From an uncultured Eubacteriales bacterium (GTDB lineage Bacteria > Bacillota > Clostridia > Oscillospirales > CAG-382), in assembly GCA_900546385.1 (NCBI GenBank), contig URCT01000003.1:1-45471 (forward strand): DNA of 45,471 nt, in the 5' to 3' direction. The first letter of the stretch is position 1; every line of letters begins with the position of its first letter. The notes beneath the pieces were generated by a model. The model saw only the letters and a program-made list of their open reading frames with translations, was not told where the DNA came from and searched no databases. The position numbers and the translations under genes were made by a program. Positions 1 through 7,737 of this stretch are shown in pieces.

Positions 1-497
1 TCCGCACCGACGTGGAAAACGCGCTTGCCGGTCTCATCCGCGAAAAATATCCGGACGCCGAAGTTCTCATGGGAACCTCGACTGCCGGTATCGCTCATGC
101 CGCTATTACCGCACATCTTTTGAATCTGCCGATGGGCTATGTCCGCAGCGGTGCAAAAGACCACGGCAGACAGAATCAAATCGAGGGCAAGCTCGAAAAA
201 GGGCAGAAGGTCGTTGTGGTGGAGGATCTCATTTCGACCGGCGGGAGCGTGATCGAAGTGGTGAATGTGTTAAGAGAAGCCGGAGCGGACGTACTCGGTA
301 TCGTTTCGATTTTCACCTACGGCATGAAAAAAGGCCTTGAACGGCTTGCCGAAGCGAATGTCGAGAACACAAGCCTTACCGATTTTGATTGCGTGATCCG
401 TGTGGCGGCCGAACAGGGCTATATCAAGCACGAGGATGTGGAACGCTTAACCGCCTTCCGCAATAATCCGTCCGACGAATCTTGGATTCATGCATAA
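1..497 (+). CDS. pyrE: Orotate phosphoribosyltransferase, 5'-truncated by window edge
   Basis: Transfers orotate onto PRPP to give orotidine 5'-monophosphate, the fifth step of de novo UMP synthesis, in the cytosol. The PRPP-binding loop is visible as VVVVEDLISTGGSV, and upstream GTSTAGIAHA and YVRSGAKDHG match the family core. The reading frame is open from base 3 with no believable start or Shine-Dalgarno site, so the gene begins before the window. About 164 residues remain of a usual 200-220. It ends in TAA 20 bases before pyrB, whose ribosome binding site lies in the gap, so it is the upstream member of a pyrE-pyrB-pyrI operon. Identity is secure; only the N-terminus is missing. Confidence 0.93.
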   Translation, partial: RTDVENALAGLIREKYPDAEVLMGTSTAGIAHAAITAHLLNLPMGYVRSGAKDHGRQNQIEGKLEKGQKVVVVEDLISTGGSVIEVVNVLREAGADVLGIVSIFTYGMKKGLERLAEANVENTSLTDFDCVIRVAAEQGYIKHEDVERLTAFRNNPSDESWIHA

Positions 498-517
498 TTA
501 GAGAAAGGAACTGTGTC

Positions 518-1435
518 ATGCTCAAACACTTAATCGATATCCTTGACCTTTCCGAGAGGGAATTGGATGAGCTAATCGAAAAAGCCTGTGATATCATCGC
601 AAACCCGGCTGCATACAGCGAAAAGTGCCGCGGAAAGAAGCTTGCGACGCTGTTTTATGAACCGTCGACCCGAACCCGTCTCAGCTTTGAAGCCGCCATG
701 TATGAACTCGGCGGCAACGTCCTCGGCTTTTCGGAAGCCTCCAGCTCTTCGGCCTCCAAAGGCGAAAGCGTAGCCGACACGGCAAAAGTCGTTTCTCTGT
801 ATGCCGATATCATCGCCATGCGCCACCCGAAAGAAGGCGCACCGCTTGTTGCTTCGATGAACGCCTCCGTTCCGGTCATCAACGCCGGCGACGGCGGTCA
901 TAACCATCCGACGCAGACGCTTGCCGACCTTCTCACCATTTACCGCGAAAAGGGACATTTCGACAACCTGACCGTCGGCTTTTGCGGCGACCTCAAATTC
1001 GGCCGTACCGTCCATTCGCTCATTTCCGCACTCTGCCGTTATTCGGGTATCGACTTTATCCTTATTTCACCGGATGAATTGCGCGTGCCGGCTTATATCA
1101 AAACTGACGTCATCGGTAAAAACAACGTCAGCTGCCTTGAAACCGGCGATTTGATGTCGGTACTGCCGGATTTGGATATTCTCTATATGACCCGTGTGCA
1201 GAAAGAGCGCTTTTTCAACGAAGAGGATTATCTGCGCTTAAAGGACAGCTATATTTTAACGCCGGATAAGTTAGAGAATGCCAAAAGCGATCTTACCATT
1301 ATGCATCCTCTGCCGCGCGTCAACGAGATCAGCGTTGCGGTGGATGAGGATCCGCGTGCGTGCTATTTCAAGCAGGCCGCAAACGGAAAATATATGCGCA
1401 TGGCTCTGATATTAAAGCTTTTGGGCATCGAATAA
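518..1435 (+). CDS. pyrB: Aspartate carbamoyltransferase catalytic chain
   Basis: Condenses carbamoyl phosphate with aspartate in the committed step of pyrimidine synthesis. The carbamoyl-phosphate site FYEPSTRTRLSFE is near residue 50, HNHPTQTLADL near 130 and MHPLPRVNEI near 260; the length of 305 residues is typical. I chose ATG 518 because AGAAAGGA sits 8 bases upstream. The frame is open back to a TTG at 482, but that start would overlap pyrE and has no ribosome binding site. The next gene encodes the regulatory chain PyrI, so the enzyme is probably a catalytic-regulatory holoenzyme under nucleotide allosteric control. Confidence 0.97.
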   Translation: MLKHLIDILDLSERELDELIEKACDIIANPAAYSEKCRGKKLATLFYEPSTRTRLSFEAAMYELGGNVLGFSEASSSSASKGESVADTAKVVSLYADIIAMRHPKEGAPLVASMNASVPVINAGDGGHNHPTQTLADLLTIYREKGHFDNLTVGFCGDLKFGRTVHSLISALCRYSGIDFILISPDELRVPAYIKTDVIGKNNVSCLETGDLMSVLPDLDILYMTRVQKERFFNEEDYLRLKDSYILTPDKLENAKSDLTIMHPLPRVNEISVAVDEDPRACYFKQAANGKYMRMALILKLLGIE

Positions 1436-1452
1436 ACGACAGGAGAACGAAT

Positions 1453-1878
1453 ATGAAAATCGACTCGATCAAAAACGGCATTGTGATCGACCACATCACG
1501 GCCGGAAAAGGCATGGAAATCTATCGTCTGTTAGATCTGGATGCGACCGATTATTCGGTGGCACTCATCAAAAATGCATCCAGCAGCAAAATGGGGAAAA
1601 AGGATATCATCAAAATCGACGCACTGTTCGATATCGATATGAATGTCCTCGGCTATGTGGATCCGGACGTGACTGTCAATATCATCAAAGACGGCGTATT
1701 GGCGGAAAAGAAATCGCCCGAGCTTCCCGAAAAGCTTACCAATGTTATCAAGTGCTGCAATCCGCGCTGCATTACGACGACCGAACAGGATTTGGCGCAC
1801 GTTTTCCATTTGGTGGATCGGAAAAAGCGCGTCTATCGCTGCATTTATTGCGATTCGCGCGGAAAATTCACCTTTTAG
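1453..1878 (+). CDS. pyrI: Aspartate carbamoyltransferase regulatory chain
   Basis: Regulatory subunit that binds nucleotides and, through a C-terminal zinc domain, docks on PyrB. The 141-residue protein has the N-terminal allosteric domain (GIVIDHITAGKGMEIYRLL) and four zinc ligands in C-x4-C (CCNPRC) and C-x2-C (CIYC) near its end. ATG 1453 follows AGGAGA closely and lies 17 bases after the pyrB stop, so the two chains are co-translated. A strong hairpin follows, making this the last gene of the operon. Confidence 0.96.
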   Translation: MKIDSIKNGIVIDHITAGKGMEIYRLLDLDATDYSVALIKNASSSKMGKKDIIKIDALFDIDMNVLGYVDPDVTVNIIKDGVLAEKKSPELPEKLTNVIKCCNPRCITTTEQDLAHVFHLVDRKKRVYRCIYCDSRGKFTF

Positions 1879-1901
1879 GCGTTAAGCGGAACGCGAGGAC
1901 A

Positions 1902-1946
1902 AAAAACACGGCAGAAACCGTTTCATTGGGCTTCTGCCGTGTTTTT
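1902..1946. terminator. Bidirectional intrinsic terminator after pyrI
   Basis: A perfect 15-bp inverted repeat (AAAAACACGGCAGAA at 1902-1916 and its complement at 1932-1946) encloses a 15-base loop. A-tract and T-tract flanks allow it to terminate pyrI on the plus strand and the converging gene at 1951-2973 on the minus strand. Confidence 0.9.
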
Positions 1947-1950
1947 GTAT

Positions 1951-2973
1951 TTATTTGTTCTTGAAGCAGCGCGAACACGGTTCGTATTTGCCGCTGTCAA
2001 CATCAGCTTGCGAAACCTCAACGACATCCTTGCCTTTTAAGTAGCTGCATCCGGCAAGATGGTATTTTTTGCCGTTTGCGGTTGCATAATAGACGCGCTT
2101 GTCAGGCGGTATCACAAAATCGTCGTCGGAAGAGGCTTTCGGCGGCTGTTCCGGCTGCGGTACCGTTTCGGCCGAAGACGGCGTTTGCGGCACTTCGGAC
2201 ACAGCCGTGCCGGCTGTTTCTGTCGGCACGTTGTCAGGCGTTGTTTCGGAAGCGGTTTTGTCGGAGGACACTGCGCCGGAAACGATTTCGCCGGATGCCG
2301 TTTCACCGGATACAGCTTTGCCGGACGCTGTTTCGTCGGCGGATTTTGCGTCAGAGCTTTGCGCACCGGCAGCAACAGCGATTTGATTTTGGTCGCTTGT
2401 CAACATCCCGGGATCGACCGTAACCGAATCGATTCGGACAAACCCGAAGCCGGGAATGACTAAAAACTTGAAGATGAGAACGCAAAGCAGAAACTGGAAT
2501 AAGAAAGTCGCTGTAATGGCGAAACCTGCATGAAATTTGAAAAAATTGTATAACAGACCGCGCCGGTTGATGTCGATCAAATGATAGGCAAATTCCGCTG
2601 CCGCAAATTCTTCGTTCGGCGTGCCGTGAATTACCTTTTCGGTGCGGTTTTTGACGCAGTAGATCCTGCCAAGCTCTAAGGCAAGCAGCTTAACAAATTC
2701 CTCGTCGGAAATATCCGTGCGGACAAAGACAATGCGGTGTTCGCGGTCGGTGAAGGTGAAAGAATCGACCGTGTGCGCTAACTGTTCGACACCCAAAACT
2801 TCCATTAAGTGCTTCGTTTGGGCGGACATGGCGACGGCACTGTAACGGATGACCATGTAGCCTTCGGTGTTGAGAACGCTTTTGAGCGCATCGGGCGTTA
2901 TGGAGGAAAGCTCATGCCTTTCGATGGTTTCTTTGGCAAGCACTTTCATGTCGCCGGAACGAGTGTTTTTCAT
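1951..2973 (-). CDS. Membrane protein: degenerate ImmA/IrrE-like domain, TM helix, Ada-like zinc domain
   Basis: Function unknown. Residues about 40-135 resemble the ImmA/IrrE metallopeptidase fold: LALELGRIY (97-105) sits where the family has HELGH, and EEFAAAEFAYHLI (121-133) matches the helix after it. Both zinc-binding histidines are missing (H to L and H to R), so this domain should be catalytically dead. One transmembrane helix covers about 149-175. A Ser/Ala/Thr/Glu-rich linker (about 195-285) contains repeats of the form ETASGxxVSG. The C-terminus (296-340) has YHLAGCSYL and CSRC, the layout of small Ada-type zinc domains. The start lies 5 bases after the rhamnosidase stop with only a weak ribosome binding site, suggesting coupling; Met9 is an alternative start. 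Domain assignments are inferred from motifs. Confidence 0.75.
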   Translation of the reverse strand: MKNTRSGDMKVLAKETIERHELSSITPDALKSVLNTEGYMVIRYSAVAMSAQTKHLMEVLGVEQLAHTVDSFTFTDREHRIVFVRTDISDEEFVKLLALELGRIYCVKNRTEKVIHGTPNEEFAAAEFAYHLIDINRRGLLYNFFKFHAGFAITATFLFQFLLCVLIFKFLVIPGFGFVRIDSVTVDPGMLTSDQNQIAVAAGAQSSDAKSADETASGKAVSGETASGEIVSGAVSSDKTASETTPDNVPTETAGTAVSEVPQTPSSAETVPQPEQPPKASSDDDFVIPPDKRVYYATANGKKYHLAGCSYLKGKDVVEVSQADVDSGKYEPCSRCFKNK

Positions 2974-2978
2974 GGCTC

Positions 2979-5126
2979 TTAAAACAAGTATGTTCCGGCC
3001 GGAACCGAATGCGTTTTTCCGTCAATGACAAGCTCTGCCTGCACGGGAACCGTGATCTCGTAGCGCGTCTTTCCGTCTTTGTGGTACCATTTGGAGGAAA
3101 CTGTGCCGTGGCGCGTATCGATCGAAGCAAACAGCGAGCCGATGCGCTTGTCCGGCAACGGCGCTACGCGAACTTTGGCAAAACCGGCACCGTCCTCGGG
3201 AATCTGAATGCCGCAGGCCTTGCCGTAGACCCAATCGCCGACCGCTCCGTAGGCATAGTGGTTGAAGGAGTTCATGTCTTTGCTCCAAACGTCACCATTT
3301 TCGTTGATGCCGTCCCAATGTTCCCACATGGTGGTAGCCCCGAGGCTTACCGAGAATAGCCACGACGGATAGCTTGTCTGCAGCAAAAGCGTGTAGGCAA
3401 GTTCGGTATAGCCGTTGTCGCTGAGCGCATGAAGCAAGAACGGTGTTCCCACAAAGCCGGTGGTCAAATGGTCGCCGCTTTCATGGATCAGATCCGCAAG
3501 ACCTTTTGCCGTTTTTGCCGGATTTTCGGCAAGACCGAAATATAAGGCAAGCACGTGTTCGGTTTGGGTGCGGTATTCGTCGGAAAAATCGGCATGGAAT
3601 TTGTTCTTTGCTTCTTCATGCAGCACACGGTAGCGGCTTCCGTCTCGTCCGAGCACTTCGTAAGCCTTGGCAAGAAGCTCTAAGTCATAGGCGAGGAACG
3701 CCTGTGCAATCAGCTCCGTGCGCGTCGACCCGGTATAGCTGCCTGCCGGTGCATCGATGCCGAGCCAATCGCCGAAATGGTGATTGTAGCCCTCTTTCAG
3801 AACGGTTTCCATAAAAGTCGTCATGGAAGCAAGCTGCTGCTCAAGAAGAGCCTTGTCGCCGTAGGTCAGATACACCTGCCACGGAATGATAATGGCCGCA
3901 TCCGACCACGCTTCGGCACTGATTGTTCCGCCGAAATTGTTGGGAACAATCATGCCGATTTTGCCGTTCATGTCGATTTCGGCGGCAATGTCGCCCATCC
4001 ATTTTTTGTAAAAGCGTTCGGTGTCGAAGTTGTAGGTCGCGGTTTTTGCAAAAACCTCCGCATCGCCGGTCCAGCCGAGCCGTTCATCTCTTTGCGGACA
4101 ATCGGTCGGCACATCGAGAAAGTTGCATTTCTGTCCCCAGAAAATGTTGGAAAAGAGTTGGTTTAAGTTCTTGTCCGAGCTGATAAGCGTTCCGGTTTTT
4201 TTGATGTCCGAATAGACGGCAATGGCCGTGAAGTCGTCCGGCGAGAAGGGAACGGACGCCGGAAATTCGTCAATGCGGATGTAGCGGAAACCATAGAAGG
4301 TTAGGCGCGGCTTATAGGACTGCGCACCGTCTTTGCAGGTGTAAATGTACTGACACTTGGCACTGCGGTAGTTTTCGTTATAGAAGTTGCCGTCCTTGTC
4401 GAGAATTTCGGCAAATGACAGCGACAGCTTTTCACCGGCTTTGGCGTCCGGAAGAGAGAATGCCGGATAGCCGGTCAGATTCTGTCCGAAATCAAGCACG
4501 GTTTCGCCCTTCGGCGTGGTGATGACCGCAATCGGCGCAAGGTGCTCATGCTCGACGATTTTTTCGCCCTCTTGGGGAATCAACGTTTCGGTTCCGGCTT
4601 CCGTGTCCACCGTGACCGGAACGAATTCGTTCGGCTCGATGCGCGCGTCATAAATCTCGCCGTCGTAGATGTCGGAGAATTCCACGGCACTTTTACCGCA
4701 CATCCAGCTTCCGTCGGTCTCGATTTCTTCGGTTTTTCCGTCTGCATAGGTGAGCGTTAAGCACGCGATGATCTCGGCATCCCAGGCCGTATCGCGCACG
4801 GCCGCGTCGTGCTGTCGGATAATGCGGCCATGATACCAGCCCTCGGCAAGCGTCACGTCAAGCGTGTTTTTGCCGTTTTGGATAAACTCCGTCACATCGT
4901 ATGTCTGCACCTGCAAACGTTTTTTGTAGGTCGTCCAGCCCGGCGCTAAGATAAAATCGCCGACGCGCTTGCCGTCGATTTCGGCATAGTATACGCCCTT
5001 GCCCGTGATTTCAAGAAGTGCCTTTTCCGGCTTTTGCACCGATTCAAATTCTTTGCGGAACAACGGGCAAATCCCGTTTCCGCTTGCGGCAAAATCCGCT
5101 TTGATCCAATGCTGGTTTTTTAGCAT
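2979..5126 (-). CDS. Alpha-L-rhamnosidase, GH78 family
   Basis: Hydrolyses terminal alpha-L-rhamnose from pectic or glycoside substrates. The 715-residue protein has N-terminal beta-domains (GWYHGRI; VLDFGQNLTGYPAF) and an (alpha/alpha)6 domain with the GH78 signature DCPQRDERLGWTGDAE (342-357), whose acidic residues form the active site. TTMWEHWDGIN and SFNHYAYGAVGDW further on are also typical. There is no signal peptide, so it should act on imported oligosaccharides in the cytoplasm. ATG 5126 is chosen because AAGGAGCT precedes it at good spacing; the frame runs 52 codons further upstream through the promoter. It is transcribed from a perfect consensus promoter and probably together with the membrane protein gene downstream. 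Confidence 0.93.
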   Translation of the reverse strand: MLKNQHWIKADFAASGNGICPLFRKEFESVQKPEKALLEITGKGVYYAEIDGKRVGDFILAPGWTTYKKRLQVQTYDVTEFIQNGKNTLDVTLAEGWYHGRIIRQHDAAVRDTAWDAEIIACLTLTYADGKTEEIETDGSWMCGKSAVEFSDIYDGEIYDARIEPNEFVPVTVDTEAGTETLIPQEGEKIVEHEHLAPIAVITTPKGETVLDFGQNLTGYPAFSLPDAKAGEKLSLSFAEILDKDGNFYNENYRSAKCQYIYTCKDGAQSYKPRLTFYGFRYIRIDEFPASVPFSPDDFTAIAVYSDIKKTGTLISSDKNLNQLFSNIFWGQKCNFLDVPTDCPQRDERLGWTGDAEVFAKTATYNFDTERFYKKWMGDIAAEIDMNGKIGMIVPNNFGGTISAEAWSDAAIIIPWQVYLTYGDKALLEQQLASMTTFMETVLKEGYNHHFGDWLGIDAPAGSYTGSTRTELIAQAFLAYDLELLAKAYEVLGRDGSRYRVLHEEAKNKFHADFSDEYRTQTEHVLALYFGLAENPAKTAKGLADLIHESGDHLTTGFVGTPFLLHALSDNGYTELAYTLLLQTSYPSWLFSVSLGATTMWEHWDGINENGDVWSKDMNSFNHYAYGAVGDWVYGKACGIQIPEDGAGFAKVRVAPLPDKRIGSLFASIDTRHGTVSSKWYHKDGKTRYEITVPVQAELVIDGKTHSVPAGTYLF

Positions 5127-5171
5127 AAATATAGCTCCTTCAAAAGGAATTTGAACATATCTTTCATCGAC

Positions 5172-5200
5172 ATTATAATCAATTCTTTGTGTAATGTCAA
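5172..5200 (-). promoter_or_regulatory. Perfect consensus sigma-A promoter for GH78 gene
   Basis: On the minus strand TTGACA (5195-5200) and TATAAT (5172-5177) are separated by exactly 17 bases, about 45 bases before the rhamnosidase start. Such a strong core promoter for a sugar-catabolic gene suggests that a repressor controls it, but I see no clear operator. Confidence 0.85.
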
Positions 5201-5250
5201 GAATAAACAAACGTATTTTTGCATAAAATGCGAAGTTTCGCGAAAACGGC

Positions 5251-5279
5251 TTGCAATTTTCGAAAATGTGTGATACAAT
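5251..5279 (+). promoter_or_regulatory. Sigma-A promoter for ybaK-like gene
   Basis: TTGCAA (5251-5256), a 17-base spacer and TACAAT (5274-5279) lie about 35 bases before the start at 5315. It is divergent from the GH78 promoter 51 bases away. Confidence 0.75.
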
Positions 5280-5314
5280 CAAGGCGTATTTTTTAGAAAG
5301 GCAAAATCAAAGCC

Positions 5315-5803
5315 ATGCACAAAATTCAGAAAACCAACGCCATGCGGCAGTTGGATGCCGCCGGCATTCCGTATGAGGCGAAAGAATACGAATACGACGA
5401 AAGCGACCTGTCGGGACTGCACATCGCCAAAAGCATCGGTCTTGACCCGGATATCGTGTTCAAAACCCTTGTCGCCCGCGGCGATAAAACGCCGTATGTT
5501 GTGTTCTGCATTCCGTGTGCTTACGAGCTTGACTTGAAAAAATGTGCTAAGATTACCGGCAATAAGCGGATTGAGTTGGTGGCCGTTAAGGAACTGTTAA
5601 ATCTTACCGGCTATATTCGCGGCGGCTGTTCGCCGATCGGCATGAAAAAGAGCTTCCCGACCTATATCGACGAAACCGCACTGCTGTTTGATAAAATCAC
5701 CGTCAGTGCCGGTGTCCGCGGCATCCAACTGTATCTCGACCCAAACGCTTTAATCGACTTTGTTCACGCCGAAACCGGCGATCTTACCGAAATTCCCGAT
5801 TAA
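5315..5803 (+). CDS. ybaK: YbaK/EbsC-type aminoacyl-tRNA deacylase
   Basis: Hydrolyses mischarged Cys-tRNA(Pro), a translation quality-control step, in the cytosol. The 162-residue length and the motifs IVFKTLVARGDK (with the conserved lysine), VVFCIPCAYELDLKK and GYIRGGCSPIGMKK are those of bacterial YbaK. AGAAAGG lies about 13 bases before the ATG, so the site is a little distant. The CE15-like esterase gene follows after 34 bases on the same strand and is probably co-transcribed, although the two functions are unrelated. Cys-tRNA(Pro) specificity is inferred from family membership. Confidence 0.93.
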   Translation: MHKIQKTNAMRQLDAAGIPYEAKEYEYDESDLSGLHIAKSIGLDPDIVFKTLVARGDKTPYVVFCIPCAYELDLKKCAKITGNKRIELVAVKELLNLTGYIRGGCSPIGMKKSFPTYIDETALLFDKITVSAGVRGIQLYLDPNALIDFVHAETGDLTEIPD

Positions 5804-5837
5804 AATTTCCCGATAACAAATAACGGAGGAAACGACC

Positions 5838-6887
5838 ATGACCGAAATTCAAAAACTTGTCTCGGAGCGCAACCTGCCCGAAATTCCGAAAGACCGCGAA
5901 CAAATCAAACAAATCCTGCAAGAGGAGATCTACGGCTTCCTGCCGCCTGCACCGGATGAAATGTCCTTTACCGAGGATAAAGTCATCGATACGCGCTTTC
6001 CGGCGCGCGCCGTGCTTCGCAGAATGTATGCACACGTGCGTATCGGCGAACGGATTTTCAATATTCCGTTCTATACGGCGTTCCATACCGACGGGAAAAA
6101 GCGTCCGTTCTTTATCCACAATAATTTTCGTCCGAATACACCGGATATCTATATGCCGGTCGAAGAAATCCTCGATAACGGTTTTGACCTGCTGTCGCTC
6201 TGCTATACCGACGTCACCTCCGACGACGGCAATTTTACGGATGGTCTTGCCGATATTTTCATCGGCAGCGAACCGCGGAAGCCGAACACCTGCGGAAAGA
6301 TCATGCTGTGGGCTTGGGCGGCGATGCGCGTGATGGATTATGCCATGACCTGCCCAAATCTCGACCATGAAAACGGTGCTGTCATCGGTCATTCCAGACT
6401 CGGAAAGACCGCGCTTGTAACGGCCATGATGGATACGCGCTTCAAATTTGCGTTTTCTAACAACGCCGGCTGCTGCGGCGATGCTTTTGTGCGCGGCAAG
6501 AAGGGCGAACAGATTGCCGATATTATACGTGCTTTCCCGTTCTGGTTCTGCGAAAACTTAAAAAAATATGTCGGACATCATGAAGCTATGCCGTTTGACC
6601 AGCATTTTCTGCTTGCATCGATCGCACCGCGCTTTGTGTACGTCGCATCCAGCAGCCTTGATTCTTGGGCAGACCCTAAGACGCAGTATCTGACCTGTGC
6701 TGCCGCAAGCGACTATTTCGAAGCGAACGGCGTGACCGGCTTTGTCCATCCCGATCGCTTCCCGAATCTGCCGGAAAGCTTCCATGAAGGACATATCGGG
6801 TATCATATCAAGGACGGCGACCATTTCCTGTCGAGACGCGATTGGAATGAATATATGAAATATTTCAAAGCACATTTGAACGACTGA
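5838..6887 (+). CDS. CE15-like glucuronoyl esterase / acetylxylan-esterase-type hydrolase
   Basis: Alpha/beta-hydrolase of the carbohydrate esterase 15 kind, which cleaves ester links on glucuronic acid side chains of xylan; some relatives are annotated as acetylxylan esterases. The nucleophile motif GHSRLGKTA places Ser186 in the family G-x-S-R-x-G-K signature; SSSLDSWADP (271-280) would carry the acid and YHIKDGDHFLSRRDW ends with His329. Length 349. No signal peptide is present, unlike many fungal CE15 enzymes, so an intracellular oligosaccharide substrate is likely. GGAGG lies 8 bases before ATG 5838. Exact substrate is not decidable from sequence. Confidence 0.82.
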   Translation: MTEIQKLVSERNLPEIPKDREQIKQILQEEIYGFLPPAPDEMSFTEDKVIDTRFPARAVLRRMYAHVRIGERIFNIPFYTAFHTDGKKRPFFIHNNFRPNTPDIYMPVEEILDNGFDLLSLCYTDVTSDDGNFTDGLADIFIGSEPRKPNTCGKIMLWAWAAMRVMDYAMTCPNLDHENGAVIGHSRLGKTALVTAMMDTRFKFAFSNNAGCCGDAFVRGKKGEQIADIIRAFPFWFCENLKKYVGHHEAMPFDQHFLLASIAPRFVYVASSSLDSWADPKTQYLTCAAASDYFEANGVTGFVHPDRFPNLPESFHEGHIGYHIKDGDHFLSRRDWNEYMKYFKAHLND

Positions 6888-6902
6888 GTTTGATGTGACG
6901 AA

Positions 6903-6948
6903 CAAAAAGGCTGACACGGATTTTCCTTTTCCGCGCCAGCCTTTTTTT
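6903..6948. terminator. Terminator-like repeat, copy A
   Basis: Inverted repeat with arms around GGCTGACACGG and CCGCGCCAGCC, with A-tract and T-tract flanks. Read on the plus strand it has two A-C mismatches; on the minus strand these become G-U pairs, so it favours termination of the XRE gene. About 43 of 46 bases are identical to copy B at 8755-8800. Confidence 0.8.
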
Positions 6949-7261
6949 ATTTGTTTTTGTTTGATAGGAATATCATAAAATCCATGACTTCATCCTTTTG
7001 TGCCGGTGTTAACGAATGAAACACCGTTAAAAAATCATTACAGGAAAGTTGATTTTTGATGTTGGTGATACCGAAAAGGTAATCGACGCTGACACCGAAA
7101 TGCGCGGCAAGTGCCGTGATAATCTTTTCATCGCGCGGAAAATGAATGCCGCGTTCGTAGTCACTGATAACTTTGCCGGAAACAAACAGTAAATCCGCGA
7201 TATCTTTCTGCTTTTCGTCGTTGTCTTCGCGCAGCTCTCGTAGTCTTTCGCCAAAAGTCAT
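6947..7261 (-). CDS. XRE-family helix-turn-helix regulator
   Basis: Cro/CI-type DNA-binding protein of 104 residues. The HTH covers about residues 5-58 (FGERLRELREDNDEKQKDIA, then SGKVISDYERGIHFPRDEKI), and the short C-terminal tail (LTPAQKDEVMDFMIFLSNK) could dimerise. GAGGAG lies 10 bases before the start. The stop codon lies in the T-tract of repeat copy A. Divergent from the small-protein operon at 7402 and separated from it by two copies of an operator-like motif, it is most likely the local autoregulated repressor. Confidence 0.92.
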   Translation of the reverse strand: MTFGERLRELREDNDEKQKDIADLLFVSGKVISDYERGIHFPRDEKIITALAAHFGVSVDYLFGITNIKNQLSCNDFLTVFHSLTPAQKDEVMDFMIFLSNKNK

Positions 7262-7283
7262 AAATACTCAACTCCTCTATATG

Positions 7284-7312
7284 ATTTTACCGAAAATGTA
7301 AATATTTTTAAA
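7284..7312 (-). promoter_or_regulatory. Probable leftward promoter of XRE gene
   Basis: On the minus strand TTTAAA (7307-7312), a 17-base spacer and TAAAAT (7284-7289). The -35 is weak; the assignment rests on spacing and on operator O1 lying inside it. Confidence 0.45.
7286..7302. promoter_or_regulatory. Operator O1 (XRE-type)
   Basis: TTTAC-CGAAAAT-GTAAA is an inverted repeat with 5-bp arms. Its first 11 bases, TTTACCGAAAA, recur exactly 60 bp downstream in O2. It covers the spacer and -10 of the leftward promoter. Confidence 0.6.
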
Positions 7313-7339
7313 AATTTAACCTAAATCGTAAAATTATTA

Positions 7340-7368
7340 TTGACATTTACCGAAAAGGTGACTATAAT
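7340..7368 (+). promoter_or_regulatory. Perfect consensus promoter of the small-protein / repeat-protein operon
   Basis: TTGACA (7340-7345), a 17-base spacer and TATAAT (7363-7368). The spacer is filled by operator O2, so bound repressor would exclude RNA polymerase. Confidence 0.88.
7346..7361. promoter_or_regulatory. Operator O2 inside promoter spacer
   Basis: TTTACC-GAAAA-GGTGA, an imperfect inverted repeat sharing TTTACCGAAAA with O1. It fits between the -35 and -10 hexamers. Confidence 0.6.
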
Positions 7369-7401
7369 GTATTTGACTTTATGGTGAAGGGAGGCGTTCT
7401 T

Positions 7402-7686
7402 ATGAAGCAAAATGCACACACATATGCCCTAAAACTGGAAACGGCTTTTCGCGTTGGCAATTCATTTATTCGCGCGGACGAATTTGAAGTAGATTTTTCT
7501 TCGGCCTTGGAAACAGCCATTGGTTACTTCAAGGGTCATGATATTATCACGGATTCCGAAGCGAAAGGCTTGCTTGACTGTTGCGGATGGGGAACACGGT
7601 TAAGCGACATTCTGGAAACGGACGACGGAAAAGACCAAATCGAAGCTTTGATTCGCCGTGTGAGCGAACTCAAAAGCAAACCATAA
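7402..7686 (+). CDS. Small protein of unknown function (94 aa)
   Basis: I do not recognise this protein. It is soluble and slightly acidic, with no signal peptide or transmembrane segment. Residues about 33-52 (FSSALETAIGYFKGHDIITD) and the C-terminal third look helical, and there is a CC pair in LLDCCGWGTRLSD. ATG 7402 is chosen because AAGGGAGG lies 7 bases upstream; the in-frame ATG at 7381 is only about 13 bases after the -10 hexamer and has no ribosome binding site. It is first gene after an operator-controlled promoter and is followed 51 bases later by the secreted repeat protein, so the pair is probably one operon under the divergent XRE regulator. Confidence 0.75.
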   Translation: MKQNAHTYALKLETAFRVGNSFIRADEFEVDFSSALETAIGYFKGHDIITDSEAKGLLDCCGWGTRLSDILETDDGKDQIEALIRRVSELKSKP

Positions 7687-7737
7687 GTTAATTGTGGGCT
7701 TTGAATCCAAAATTTAAACTATGAAAGGATATAAACG

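Noticed and set aside
482..517. TTG start 12 codons upstream for pyrB
   Set aside because: Overlaps the pyrE stop and lacks a ribosome binding site; ATG 518 has one.
2059..2463. Three to four overlapping open frames across the Ser/Ala linker of the membrane protein
   Set aside because: They are produced by the repetitive GC-rich linker code; none has a start site or family resemblance.
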